Source of the DNA: Forficula auricularia
Taxonomy: Eukaryota > Arthropoda > Insecta > Dermaptera > Forficulidae
Length of the DNA stretch: 64,000 nt
NCBI GenBank assembly: GCA_024734495.1
Contig: JALMQS010000070.1
Location: 18,104,306 to 18,168,305, forward strand
Direction: 5' to 3'
The translations under genes were made by a program, and so were the position numbers. Numbering within the stretch: the first letter of the stretch is position 1; every line of letters begins with the position of its first letter. Below the pieces are notes generated by a model, which was not told the DNA's origin, searched no databases, and worked only from the letters and a program-made list of their open reading frames with translations. Below are positions 20,555 to 31,345 of the stretch, one piece after another.

Positions 20555-20990
20555 AAGTGCTCTGGAGGCACCGAGCGATGCTCGGTAACTTCTGACTTCA
20601 GTTATAATACTTTATTTTAATATTATTTTTAATTTAAAATTCTGATAAAAAGGTCGATTTTTATTTGAGAGCCGTTTACAAATTAAAAAAATACAAATAT
20701 ATCTATAGAGTGATCGACCACTGTACCCCTCCACCTCCACCCTGCTCGACCCCACCCCCGAAACCTCGCCCTAACCCCGGATCCCCCACCACTGCCCCCA
20801 CCTTCTGCACCCCCCACATCCACCACATTCACCCCCGCTCCGCATCAAGATCGCTTTCTCATCCTCAAAACTTGTTAATAGAGTTTGTTTCATCAAAATC
20901 GTTAGAGCCGTTTAAAAAAAAAATTACAAATATATATATATATATACTTGGAAGACCGAGATTTGCTCGGGTTTAGTTAATGCTTGACAA
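20555..20990 (-). repeat. Hairpin-end family repeat with C-rich core
   Basis: Opens with the terminal hairpin CACCGAGCGATGCTCGGT, passes through AAGGTCGATTTTTATTT, a C-rich core (about 20720-20835) and GTTTCATCAAAATCGTTAGAG, and ends in a (TA)n tract. A proline-rich frame across the core is low complexity only. Same family as 27905, 32580, 36890 and 49135. Confidence 0.7.
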
Positions 20991-21400
20991 CAACGCACCA
21001 CAATCACAATACTTCTTCAAGGCCTTTGAGAACAATGAATTAAGGCAACCCATTGTCTGCCTGGGTATAAAAGGAAAAGAGTAACCTTTTTTAAAACCCT
21101 AAGAATGGGATTTGTCTATCTGAGAATAATTAATTTGATTACGAAAAAACCCATCAAAAACAATTTTGTCGAAAGTGAGACCGTGACAGATCGAATTCTC
21201 ACCCCACAAACCCCATAACCCGTGAATTTCATCAAAATCGGTAGAGTCGTTTTCAAAATAGAACCAAGATACAAATATATATACAAACAATTATATTTAT
21301 AAATAAATAAATATAATATATATATAAATAAATATACAATTTTTGCTCGTTTAATAAGAGTAGATATAGCGTTAATGTTAAGAAGAAAAATTAAATACAT
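20991..21400 (-). repeat. Hairpin-family copy, minus orientation
   Basis: The reverse complement of about 49140-49450: shared AACAATGAATTAA-GCAACCCATTGTCTG, GTGAATTTCATCAAAATCGG and an end at TTTTTGCTCGTTTAATAAGA. Confidence 0.75.
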
Positions 21401-21924
21401 TGTATATCTAACAAGTTAGGATAAAAACATTATTTTTCCACTTGAAACATTTAAACAAAATCTGAGTTTTAAAGTCACGGGGGGGCGGGGGGTGGGGGGG
21501 GGAAAGAACCCTCCCGCCTTTCTCTGCGGACGGCCTTGTAACTTCGACCCAAGAGCTGGACTTCCTTGCATCAATATCATTAAAAAAAATAAAAAATAAT
21601 ATTAATAAGACATAGAGCTTAGAGCATCGCATCATTACCCAGATGCGGCCGTTCAACGACCAACCAAAAGCTTTAAACTGGGCCCTCTCTTGCCTGTTTA
21701 ATGGCAGTCATGTGGGAAGATCAAAGCTTGTGATGGTAAATGGGGTGGTTTCAGTTAATATAAAATGTTAGTGAAAGAACGTAAGAGCCCCCTCTAGTGA
21801 ATTTTTTATACAACCCACGGAAATAGCCACATACTGCCCACCCATACACACAATTTCCATGACTATAAATAGAACATTTTATTGTATTAAAATTAGAAAA
21901 CTACTACTATCTGCACCATTTTTA
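21401..21924. other. Unassigned region with a G-rich run and SINE-like tail
   Basis: A G-run (about 21479-21501) is followed by CTTGCATCAATATCATTAAA, which matches the 3' end of the SINE at 28165-28517. From 21660 to 21900 the sequence is more balanced in base composition but has no convincing frame. Confidence 0.45.
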
Positions 21925-23250
21925 ACCGACTTCAAAAAACGAGGAGGTTCTCAATTCGATTGAATTTTTTGTGTCTATGTTACCTGATATCTTCGTCAAT
22001 TGTGAGCTGATTTTGATGATTTTTTTTTGCATTGGGTTCAGTATTGTTTCAGATTGGTCCCGCTTTTTTTTTCGTTGGTATTTGACCTTTTTTGTTATGT
22101 TTGTTCACGTATAACTTCTTTGTTTATGAACCGATTTTAATGATTCTTTCTGCGTTTGGATCAGTATAGCTAAATTTATTTATTTTATGTATGAAAGAGA
22201 ACTTTTTGACACGTGGACCGATTTCGATGATTCTTTTTTTATTAGAAACGGTGTACCTTAGGGGTAGTCCCATATTAGTTCTGATGATATGATCAATGAC
22301 GAAATAACGTAAATCTCCAATTCTTATGAGCAAATAATCGAAATTATAATAAACTAGGTGCAAGGCACGCCCCCTGGACCCCCAACCCACGAACCACACT
22401 CCAACACTCCACTTCCATCCACCACACCACCCGAAACCCACCCAGCACCCCTACCCCCCGCACCATGCACTCGTGTCCAGCCCCCGCCCCCACACCACCA
22501 TACAAAAACTCCATCCTGCACCACACCCACATTGGACCTCCACCCCCGTACCACCTCACTACTGGACCCTCACCGGAACCCCCCCCTACTCCACCACTAA
22601 ACCTGCACCCTCCGTGCCCTCCACCCCCGAATAGGCCCCTGGACCCCTTCCCCCCAACTACACCCCATGAACCCACCTACTCCACCCCCATTCCACCCTG
22701 CACACCCCATGAACTACCCCCCCCCTCCACCTCCGCACCCAGATTTTGCATTTCTAGCCTCTCTAGTGACCCACAGATTATGTATACAAAATTTGGTTGA
22801 GGTTCGGTCCAAGAGCAAGAATTTTTCCCAAATCTCCTTTTGGGGTCAAAATATCAAAACGTTATATAGCTAAAAACGTAAGTTCGAAGACATCTAATAC
22901 AAATATGAAATTTCATAATAATCCCTTTAACCGTTTTTTGACGTGGATCGTGAGCAATTTTTCGCGGAAACCACTGAAAAAAACGTTTGCTTAAAACCCG
23001 CAAACGTTTCGAGAGAATTTCTATATTTATGAATTGAATTTTATTATCATTTTCTGATTCATTCACCTGACGCTTTCTCTTACGAGATGCATACAAAATA
23101 TTATATTAAGTCACTATAAATAAAATCACTAGAAAGAGAAAAAAATAAAAAATAATTTTTATAAAAAATAAAACCGACTTCAAAAAATTAAATGCAACAA
23201 ATAAAATAATAAGACTCAAAAATAAAATAAAATCCACTAAAAGGTATAAA
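21925..23250 (+). repeat. ACCGACTTC dispersed repeat, interrupted by a Helitron-like copy
   Basis: AACCGACTTCAAAAAACGAG starts the repeat at 21925. It runs to AAATTATAATAAA at 22353 and resumes at about 22990 with AAAACCCGCAAACGTTTCGA, ending AAAGGTATAAAATAATT at 23257. The inserted DNA is the element at 22354-22985. Confidence 0.8.
22354..22985 (-). mobile_element. Helitron-like copy with C-rich 3' part (minus strand)
   Basis: On the minus strand it ends GGCGTGCCTTGCACCTAG, followed by T, as at 4683-5250. Its 5' half repeats that element in reverse complement (TTGACGTGGATCGTGAGCAA and GTGACCCACAGATTATGTAT). The right side (5' end of the element) is truncated. The 22370-22740 part is an expanded C/A-rich tract; long proline/glycine frames there are low complexity and not genes. 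Confidence 0.6.
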
Positions 23251-23257
23251 ATAATTT

Positions 23258-23330
23258 GTCCGCCTCCTGGTGTAATGGTCAGCATCTCTGGCTGGCAACC
23301 CGGAGGTCTCGGGTTCGATTCCCGTCTATA
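23258..23330 (+). mobile_element. tRNA-derived SINE head, truncated
   Basis: GTCCGCCTCCTGGTGTAATG (A-box region) and CTCGGGTTCGATTCCC (B-box) match the first 75 bases of the SINE at 28165. The rest is missing or diverged. It lies within the ACCGACTTC repeat. Confidence 0.75.
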
Positions 23331-24181
23331 GTTGAGAGAATTAGCTAAAAATCTTAAATTTTAAAATTCAGGTGAAGAAGTTTTTTATATATGGAAAAAT
23401 TGAGTGATTTTAGTGCGACGTTGCCAAGTCGTCATCTCTCACTTGCCATGCCATGAGAGAAAAAATGAAAACCATCAAAAGTACCTAACTTTTAACATTT
23501 TTCATACAAAACGAATACCGCTTGATACAATTATTTTAACAAAAAAATATTTGTTATATCTTCAGTTAATGATTCTCAGTTTTTCAAAATAATTTCAAGA
23601 AAATTACGATTGTTATTTAATGAAACAGTCGTTTTAACATCAATCGGGATAGGATTCACGAAATAACCGTGCCTAAATCCGATACTGCAAAAAGTTTATC
23701 TAGAAAGGTTTGGTTTGATTCGTGACAATTGATCTAATTTAAAAGTGATCGTGAATGAATTTATCAACAATAGCGGAAATTGTTTTCCTTTCATAAATAT
23801 ATAGTCAAATTACTCGTAATTAAATCCATCATATATCTTTGGATTTATTCAAACGAACATAATTATTTATTCAAATGTAAGTAGGCAGAGTGAAATTATA
23901 TTAAATAATGTATAATAAATAATTGTCGATCTAATTTTGCTTTGATCTATTTTCAGAAATAATATGTTATTTATTAACGATAGAGAAAATTAGATATAGA
24001 AAATAGAAAATTATTCAATGTGAGAATATAATATTAATCAATGAGTTCGGGGGACAAAATATACGACATGAAAAAGGAAATCAAGAAAGAAAAAAAAATG
24101 GCTAACGAATTAACACAGTTTTTGCCAACTTTACAGAAACGAAAATCAATTCCATTTTTTTTTTGCGCTTTTATGCTGAAT
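23331..24181. other. AT-rich stretch, no gene recognised
   Basis: Includes a low-complexity Lys/Phe frame near 24040-24180 and no transposon end. I see nothing to call. Confidence 0.5.
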
Positions 24182-24191
24182 GCTTCTCTAA

Positions 24192-24193
<2 letters not shown>

Positions 24194-24224
<31 letters not shown>

Positions 24225-24390
24225 GCTTTTCGGCCTTTCTAGCCATAAGCCCAGTGCGATACTAGCTATATTTTTTAAAATTTGTCTCTACCCCGGGGGT
24301 CAGATTTTAGCTGGCTGCCTCGAGTCGGATTCGAACCCGGGTCCCCTGGTTGGCTCGCTGTCACGCTACCGCCTAGCCTACCGACCCCCC
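24194..24390 (-). mobile_element. tRNA-derived SINE with perfect 12 bp target duplication
   Basis: Minus-strand copy of the GGCTTTTCGGCC family: A-run on the left, B-box GGATTCGAACCC and A-box on the right. GCTTCTCTAAAG occurs at 24182-24193 and again at 24391-24402, which fixes both ends. Confidence 0.92.
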
Positions 24391-24458
24391 GCTTCTCTAA
24401 AGGTTAGAATTCCTAAAATTTAATGATTTCATTGTTTTAAAAATATTAACATTTTGAT

Positions 24459-24570
24459 GGGGGGTCAGGTAGGCTAGGGGTTAAGCATGTCAGCCTGCTA
24501 ACCAAGCGGACCCGGGTTCGAATCCGAAACTCCGACTCCCAGAGGGGGGGGGGGGGGGGGTAGAGAAATT
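24459..24570 (+). mobile_element. tRNA-derived SINE, shortened copy
   Basis: GGGGTCAGGTAGGCTAGGGG and a B-box GGTTCGAATCC are followed by a long G-run (24542-24561) and a truncated body. Plus orientation, opposite to the neighbour at 24194-24390. Confidence 0.8.
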
Positions 24571-24574
24571 AAAA

Positions 24575-25290
24575 ATAAGCTGACGTGTTCTGCAGTGTGG
24601 CCATCCACTTGACTTTTACCACGCAACCCGGCCCCTCACTTATATTTAATATTTAATAAAATTATTTATAATCATGTAAGGGAGGGGGGGGGGGGTTAGT
24701 TTTTGCATTTTTAGACTTCTTGGGACCCACTGATTATGTATACAAATTTGGTTGAGTTTGGTAAATGGCCAAGATTTTCATTTTTTGACCCTCCGCCCCC
24801 CCCCCCATTTCGGGCAGTTAGATTTTTGCATTTTTAGACTTCTGCGTGTCCACTGATTATGTATACAAAATTTGGTTGACCTAAATTTGTGACCCCCCCC
24901 CCACCCCCCTCGACCCCCTTTAATTTTGGGTCGATATGCCCCAAAATCTAATCAGCTCTTAATCTCAATGGACCAAAACTACGTGTGAAATTTGGTTTCG
25001 ATAATCACACTAGTTTTTGAGCTAGCTCGTACACAAATTTGGTAACGCACAGACTAACTAACTAACAGACATTTTGACAAAACAATTATTATCTCGAAAA
25101 ATATAATTTTTTCGATGTTCACTTATTAGAGCTTTTTGTAGACCGAAATGCCATGGTTTCGCTCAATTTTTTTAATCGAAATAGTTTCAGCCGTTTTTTA
25201 GATATTTTGAAAAAAAAGAAGGAAAAAACCCACTTTTTTCATGCACGATTACAATACTTGACCATACCCTGTATGGTCAAGTAAAATTAA
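24575..25290 (+). repeat. Dispersed repeat ending CATACCCTGTATGG
   Basis: AAGCTGACGTGTTCTG opens a unit that reappears at 63298-63975. Two sub-blocks repeat GATTATGTATACAAA-TTTGGTTGA with C- or G-runs between them. The second half (GTCGATATGCC, then ACAAAACAATTATTATC and CCATGGTTTCGCTC) is also found, split, at 14041-14965 and, diverged, at 38000-38330 and 39640-39910. The palindromic end CATACCCTGTATGG resembles a MITE terminus. A truncated SINE tail follows at 25291-25338. Confidence 0.75.
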
Positions 25291-25339
25291 ATAATAAGTA
25301 TCGTTATGGCTAGAAAGGCCGAAAAGCCAAAAAAAAATA

Positions 25340-25773
25340 TATTTTGATACAAGAAAGAACTTTCTACGACTTCCCGTTCTTGAGTTATTAAGAGTATTGG
25401 AATCACGACTAATACAAACAGAAAATGTGAAAAATTCGTTTTCAAAACCTGGTATATTCTAGATATTTATTTTTTATTATAAACAATTATTTATTTAATG
25501 AACTATTAGTGGGTTTAAAAACAAATAAATTGACTAATTAGTAAAAATGAAATAGAAAAAAAATCAACTTAAATTTATTTATTCTTTTATCATAACAACG
25601 CCTTTAATTCTCATTAAAATCATTCAATATTATTTTCAAAACTTGGTACGCTCATTATATTTAGCTTTTTTATTCATTAAAAAACTTGTAATAATTTAAT
25701 TTTCTAAATTTTAATACATAAACAATGATTTGTTTAATAAACATTGCTGGGTTTTAAAATAAAAAAAATATAA
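25340..25773. other. AT-rich stretch, no feature
   Basis: Nothing recognised. Confidence 0.5.
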
Positions 25774-25833
25774 AGAAGACAATAAAAGAGTGTCTTCTGC
25801 TGGAATTAGAAATGTTTAATTTATTTAAAACTA

Positions 25834-25868
25834 GACTATAGTTTCGAGAGCTTTGCTCTCTTCATCAG
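25834..25868 (-). ncRNA. Candidate hammerhead ribozyme core, left arm
   Basis: On the minus strand: CTGATGA, a stem GAGAG-CAAAG-CTCTC with one unpaired A before it, then GAAACTATAGTC. ACTATAGT is self-complementary and is followed by C, giving a GUC cleavage triplet. The invariant bases of the hammerhead core (CUGANGA and GAAA) are all present. A palindromic stem III without a loop would need a dimer to fold, as proposed for Penelope-type hammerheads. Stem I pairing here is weak by eye. Confidence 0.5.
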
Positions 25869-25929
25869 TTTATTACAATTGATTCACATGAATTAATGTA
25901 TGTAAGTCCTGTGAATGAATTGTAATAGA

Positions 25930-25966
25930 CTGATGAAGAGAGGCAATGCTCTCGAAAACTATAGTC
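25930..25966 (+). ncRNA. Candidate hammerhead ribozyme core, right arm
   Basis: CTGATGA, stem GAGAG-GCAATG-CTCTC, then GAAAACTATAGTC. One extra A in the GAAA box compared with the left arm may disturb the fold. Confidence 0.4.
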
Positions 25967-26029
25967 TAGTTTTAAATAAATTAAACATTTATAATTCCAG
26001 CAGAAGACACCCTCTTTATTGTCTCCTTC

Positions 26030-26329
26030 AATTTATAAAAAATTCTGCTACTCTCGGCAAAAAAAAACTTTAAATTTAAAAAAATTGCTCTAATGAATAA
26101 AATTAAATTGAAAAAACACAACTTATAGGTATGTTTAATTATAAATACTTTTATTACCTATATTATAACAACGCCTTAAATGCTCATTTAAAAAATTTAT
26201 TCAAAAAGTTAAATCTTTCTCAAAAGACAGAATTTTTTGGTGAATACTATACTAAGATAAAATTTAAATATAATAATCTAATCAAAATTAACTTTTTAAT
26301 TTAATTACATTGTCAATTTTTTTTATTAA
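26030..26329. other. AT-rich spacer
   Basis: No feature recognised. Confidence 0.4.
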
Positions 26330-26870
26330 ACCAATTATTTTACATGAATTAATGTATACATTGTATTTTGAGCTTCGACTTCGGAGATTACTTCTCCACC
26401 ATTGAGTGTCCTTGGTCATCTTTTTTAGTCCTTGTTTTTGATAAGAGGAAAAAACTAATTAAATAAAAAAAACCTCTTTTCCGATAATTATTCCAATTCC
26501 ATATTAGAATTCATTTTTCTCCATCATGTCTTTTCACAATCATCTATTGTCAATTTTTTTTTATAAATTTTATTAACCCATTATTTCACAGTATAGTCTG
26601 AGGCATACATTGTATTTTGAGCTTCGACTCCTGGAGATTACTTCAAATCCACCACCGAGTGTCCTGCTAGATCATCTTTAGTCCTTGTTTTTTAATAAGA
26701 GGAAAAAGTTCAGAATAAGATAGAAAAAACCTATTTTCCGATAATAATTTCAATTCCATTATTCCCCAACCAAGTCGATTGGTTTGTTCCGTCCAATCTC
26801 CATTCATTGTCAATTTTAATTAATTAATTGCCATATATAATCATAATGGCCATATAACTGTTAGAGGTTT
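26330..26870 (-). repeat. Two minus-strand units of the ATCTGAAGTATTGG satellite family
   Basis: Two diverged units (about 26340-26520 and 26585-26800) carry TCCACCATTGAGTGTCCTTG-like and CCTCTT/AAGAGG blocks in reverse complement to the arrays at 7.7 and 30-32 kb. Confidence 0.75.
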
Positions 26871-27823
26871 TAAAATAATTATTAACTAATTATTTAATAA
26901 AAGGCACCTTGTTAATTTAATTAATCCTTTATCATAACAAAGCATTAAATTTTCATCCAAATAGATGTATTTTCTGGATTTTTGATCCTGCAGTTCTGAA
27001 CTTAACGACCATAATATATAAACAGTACTCCGCATTGAAAAAAAAAATACAAACACTCAGCACGCAAACGAACTTTTTACGACACTTCTTTTTTTTGATT
27101 TATCGTGCATATTTGGAATCTAGGCGCACAGACAAACATAGGGTCAGATTTTTTTCTTCACATAAGGACATTTCTAAATACAATAAATAAAATAATTAAG
27201 TATTTCAAATCAATATATTTCTGAATCCACCTTCTGGTTTATTTAAAAAGCTAAACGTCACATATACTTTTATAATCAATTTAAAGTACATATAATATTA
27301 TGTATTTGGGATGATGAAAACTCCTGATTTTGCTATTCAAAGCAGGATTTTTGCTGGCGTAGCTTTTGCAACCACCTGTGCCTTCTCTTTTGAATTTATT
27401 CATTAATACAGACATATATAGAGTATTTTTAATATATATATACTTTTTTTTTTAATTCATCCTGTTTATCGTTTATTATTCACATCATTTACAATATTTT
27501 ATTTGTATTATAAAAAGTTGATTGAATATATTATTATTATTATTAATATTAATGATAATATTCTATGAGGATCGTTTATCATCTGTAGAATGTTTGGTTT
27601 TAATATATGTAAATGATGAAAAGTGACAAATGCAAAAAAAAAGATAATAATAATAAAAAGTATAACGAATTGTTCTAAAAATAATCACTAAATTTGAATT
27701 AATAATTAATTAAACAAAAAAATAAATTTAAATAATTTTAATTTACCTTTTTTTCAAACTTTTTTATACTTATTTTAAACTTTTAAATATTTATCTTCTT
27801 ACTTTATTCAATTAATTATGAAG
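26871..27823. other. AT-rich stretch, no gene recognised
   Basis: Nothing diagnostic. 27310-27400 is slightly less AT-rich but has no useful frame. Confidence 0.5.
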
Positions 27824-27873
27824 CTTAGCGGCGCACCTGTGAATAGGCCGCGGCGCACAGTTTGGAAACCTCT
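27824..27873 (-). mobile_element. hAT-type terminal fragment
   Basis: On the minus strand: CAGAGGTTTCCAAACTGTGC followed by GCCGCGGCC and GGTGCGCCGC. CAG-G-TTTCCAAAC plus GCGC-rich subterminal repeats is the usual end of insect hAT elements. Only one end is present. Confidence 0.6.
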
Positions 27874-27904
27874 GTACTAATACATTTTCTTACATATTAT
27901 TATA

Positions 27905-28140
27905 GTACCTAGAGCCGCCGAGCGATGCACAGTAACCAAATTAAAAAATACAAATATATAGTAAACCCCCCTGGACCCCCCCTCCCCGAAACCACGCACC
28001 CCATCACTGTACCCCCACTGCCACATCCACTCCACCCCACCCCCGAAACCCCGCACCTCGCCTCACCTCCGGATCCCCACAACTGCAAACCACCTCTTCA
28101 CCCCCCATCTCCATCCGCGCACCCAGTTTGGCATTCCTAG
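27905..28140 (-). repeat. Hairpin-end family copy with C-rich core
   Basis: Starts AGCCGCCGAGCGATGC, a damaged form of the terminal hairpin, followed by an AT tract and a C-rich core (27965-28115). It ends TTCCTAGCTTTCTAGTGGTCC at the next SINE. Confidence 0.6.
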
Positions 28141-28164
28141 CTTTCTAGTGGTCCACAGATTATG

Positions 28165-28517
28165 TGTCCGCCTCCGTGGTCTAATGGTCAGAGTAACTGA
28201 CTGGCAACCCGGAGGTCTCGGGTTCGATTCCCGGCTATACCCAGACATTTTTTCTGTAAGTATAGGGTCTGGTAATAAAAATTAAGTGGGAGATAAATTT
28301 AACCGAATTTATCGCGCGGAGAATTTACCACTGCTCGAAGCCCCTAAAACCTTAGTAAATTGGATATTGAATTGTATCTAAGTTTCTGAGATTGGCTCGT
28401 GATCCCGGCTTCTTTTCCTTCTGCTCTGTTCTTTTTCACGATGGAGGGGCCAGCCCATACTGGCCTTTAGGGGATCCACCTTCTGGTGTATCTCCTTCTC
28501 ACATCAATATCATTAAA
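28165..28517 (+). mobile_element. tRNA-derived SINE, full length (about 350 bp)
   Basis: The head GTCCGCCTCCGTGGTCTAAT holds an A-box and CTCGGGTTCGATTCCCGG the B-box. The unrelated body ends CTCACATCAATATCATTAAA and a short A-run. Its 3' end is shared with 21560-21590, and a truncated 5' part is at 23258. Distinct from the two other SINE families in the window. Confidence 0.82.
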
Positions 28518-29110
28518 AAAAATGTGTATATAGGTATATAAATAAATTCCGTATAATATTTTTTTAAATTAAATAACAATTTATCGAGATTTTTGGTAAT
28601 CAATTAAATAAATAATAATTTTATTGAAGCAATTTTTTACATTTTTTAATATATACAATGCATTTGAGGCTTCGATTTCGGAGATTACTTCCCACTATCG
28701 ACTGTACTTGATCTTCTAGCTTGCGATAATATTTTTACTAAGTGTTTTTTATAAGAGGAATTTTAATCAATTAAATTGGCAAATTCTAATATATAACAAT
28801 ATTTGATATAACCTATTAGTGGGTTTTAAAATTAAAAAACTAATTAATAAATAAAAGATAATTGGAAAAAATGTAAACAAACCTTTTTAATTGAGATTTT
28901 CATCTATCAATAATTACTTTAAGAAAAGATCAATTAAGATGAAATTTGTTGAGGTCCAGACCCAGCCAGATCGTTTTCTCATCCTCAAAACTTGTTAATA
29001 GAGTTGGTTTCATCAAAATCGATAGAGCCGTTTTCAAAATAGAACTAAGATACAAATATATAAAAATATATTATACAATTTTTGCTCGTTTAATAAGAGT
29101 AGAATATATT
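28518..29110. repeat. Diverged satellite unit and a minus hairpin-family copy
   Basis: 28650-28760 is a decayed reverse-complement satellite unit. 28930-29105 repeats GTTTCATCAAAATCGATAGA and TTTGCTCGTTTAATAAGAGT, as at 20870 and 21340. Confidence 0.6.
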
Positions 29111-29630
29111 ATAAAGTTTTTTAGCCCTATTTGTAAAACGATGAGTTGAAAACAAATGATAAAAAAATTGTTTGTTTGTCATTGATTTCGGCTTAAACGG
29201 AGAAGCTTTAGCGACTAACGTCATTTTGTTAATACTTTCAAGTGATGGAGAATTAAAGCCGGCATTTTAGCGCCGTATTATAAAAGTATATTTATTTGAG
29301 GATTAAGCGAGCATATGTCTGTCGTTAGAACAGACACCACAGAATGACAGCCGGCTGGAGGAAAATCCTTGCGTGGTAAAAGTGACATCCCATTTAGGCA
29401 CCCACCACTACACGTCAAGCGGATTTTCTTATTGATTGAGAAATTTGTAGATAAAAAAGTCGACGGATTAACGATTAACCGGCTGTTTCCTTATTCTAAA
29501 ACGCACTATTTGCCTTTTAGTTATCTGGTAATTTTTTGGTTATTTTTAATTTAAAATTCAGGAAAAAAGGGCGTTAGTGTCTATTTCGGCAGCAGGTATT
29601 AAATCTAATTGAAATATAAACGATATATTA
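29111..29630. other. Single-copy-looking region, function unknown
   Basis: This stretch has more balanced base composition than its surroundings and I find no second copy in the window. Frames are short (up to 61 codons) with no recognisable motif. Confidence 0.4.
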
Positions 29631-30257
29631 AACGAGCAATTCTTATATATATAGAATCGGTCTCTCGAAAACGGATCATAATGATTTGGATGAAATTCAC
29701 TGGCTAGGAGGGTTTTGTGCTGGACAATTCGATCTGTGACGATCTCATCTTCGGCTAAGTTGTTTTTGATGGGTTTTTTGTTAATTGAAATAATTATTCA
29801 CAGGTGGTTGTCTCGATAAAAAATGTATAATTACATTTTTATTCAATTTCCTTTTAAAAAATAATTAGTTTTTTAATTTTATATCCCACAATAAGATCAT
29901 TATAATTATGATATATTAAATGTTGGGGAATTTAATTGATTAAGAATTGGGAAAATGAATCAATGTGGAATTGAAATAATTATCGGAAAAGAGTTTTTTC
30001 TTTAATTAGTTTTTTCCTCTTATTAAAAATAAGGACTAAAAGATGATCAAGGACATTCGATGGTGGAGAAGTAATCTCCGAGTCGAAGCTCAAAAACAAT
30101 GTATGCATAAATTCATGTAAAATAATTATTTAATAAATTTAATTGATTAAGACTGAAAGGGATAGGATATTGATTGAATTCGAATAATTATCGGAAAAAG
30201 GTTTTTTTTGATTTAATTAGTTTTTTCCTCTTATTAAAAACAGGACTAAAATAATAA

Positions 30258-30413
30258 TAAAACTTATAAGATACATAGTTTACAAAAATAAAATAAAATT
30301 GAGTTTTGAATTCGATATATTTCGGGGTTAGCCCATGCTAACCCCGAAATATATCGAATTCAAAACTCAATTTTGTTTTATTTCTTTTTTGTGAAACCTA
30401 CCTCGTATCTTCC
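30258..30413. repeat. Palindrome centred near 30338
   Basis: GAATTCGATATATTTCGGGG and its complement meet around TTAGCCCATGCTAA, with outer arms of TTGAGTTTTGAATTC. The flank TATTATATTAAAATGTTTCA, then CCTAGAACCAACACCGAAC, also occurs at 42297-42350, so this is an end of a repeated element. Confidence 0.85.
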
Positions 30414-30538
30414 AAGTTTATTATTATATTAAAATGTTTCACCTAGAACCAACACCGAACTCCTTAAAAAGTTAAGGACTAAAAAGATGATCAAGGACAG
30501 TCGATGGTGGAGAAGTAATCTCCGAAGTCGAAGCTCAA

Positions 30539-31345
30539 TCATCATCATCATCATTGAGTATACAGTCCTAAGACTGGTTTGATGCAACAATCCGTCTCCA
30601 CTGACTCTGTCCCCCGCCAGCTGTTTAACCTCTCTAAATGTCTGGCATCCCATATCCCCAATTTTTTGGTTGAAATATTCTAATCTGGTTCTTCCCCTTC
30701 CCCTTTTCTTTCCCACCTCCCCTCCAAGATATCCCTAAGCAGTCCCCCATGTCTCAGTGTGTGCCCCATCATCTGACCTCTTCTTCTTCAGACTCTTCCA
30801 CAAGGTTCTTCTTTCTCCGATTCTTCCAAGAACTTCTTCATTTGTAATTTTATCCATCCATTTGATATTCATCATTCTTCTGTAGCACCACATTTCGAAA
30901 GCCTCTAATCTCTTTCTCTCCGCTTTTCTAATTGTCCAGGTTTCACACCCGTACATGGCTATGCTCCATACATATGTCTTCAATAGCAACTTCCTGTTTG
31001 CTAAGCTGATTGAGGAGGAGCATAGTAGTTTTTGTTTTGAATTAAACCCCATTTTTGCTTGGGCAATTCTTGATTTAATTTCTTGCTTTTGCTCCTCCCA
31101 TCCCATGTTATTTTACTTCCTAGGTAGCGGAATTCCTTAACTCCTTCTAGGTTTTCTTGTTAATTTTGATGCATTCCTGTCTCGTTTGTTCTTTTTTTGT
31201 ACATACTAGGACCTTTGGTTTTATTCTTGTTTATTTTCATTTTGATTTCTTCTATTAGGATTTGGTTAATTCCATTCAAGGCGTCCTCTAATTCTTTTTT
31301 ATTGCTTCCTAGAAGGGCAATGTCATCGGCAAATCTTAACATAGC
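30539..31345 (-). pseudogene. 5'-truncated RTE-like LINE with perfect 10 bp target duplication
   Basis: Minus-strand copy of the 19502-20420 LINE. It begins at MLRFADDIALLGSNKKELED, so it is truncated just upstream of the FADD box, and continues through MYGCETWTI, FEMWCYRRMMNIKW and GRGRTRLEYFNQ to a (GAT)n end. CGAAGCTCAA occurs at 30529-30538 and again at 31346-31355. A frameshift after NKNKTK and others downstream make it inactive. It inserted into a satellite unit, so it is younger than the array. Confidence 0.93.

Larger units (their letters stand above)
25774..26029. repeat. Foldback element with hammerhead-like cores in both arms
   Basis: Arms of about 105 bases (25774-25880 and 25920-26029) are inverted copies bounded by GAAGACA-ATAAAAGAG and its complement. 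Each arm holds a CTGATGA...GAAA motif oriented toward the outer end. The spacer contains GTGAATGAATTG/CAATTGATTCAC, so the palindrome is almost continuous. No coding frame. Confidence 0.85.

Noticed and set aside
20665..20976. 103-codon proline-rich frame
   Set aside because: It reads through the C-rich core of a dispersed repeat.
22344..22800. Overlapping Gly/Trp-rich (minus) and Pro-rich (plus) frames of 66-111 codons
   Set aside because: They lie on an expanded C/A-rich tract inside a Helitron-like copy. Both strands are open because the sequence is low complexity, and no motif is present.
24034..24265. Poly-Lys and poly-Phe frames
   Set aside because: They translate the A/T run at the tail of the SINE at 24194-24390.
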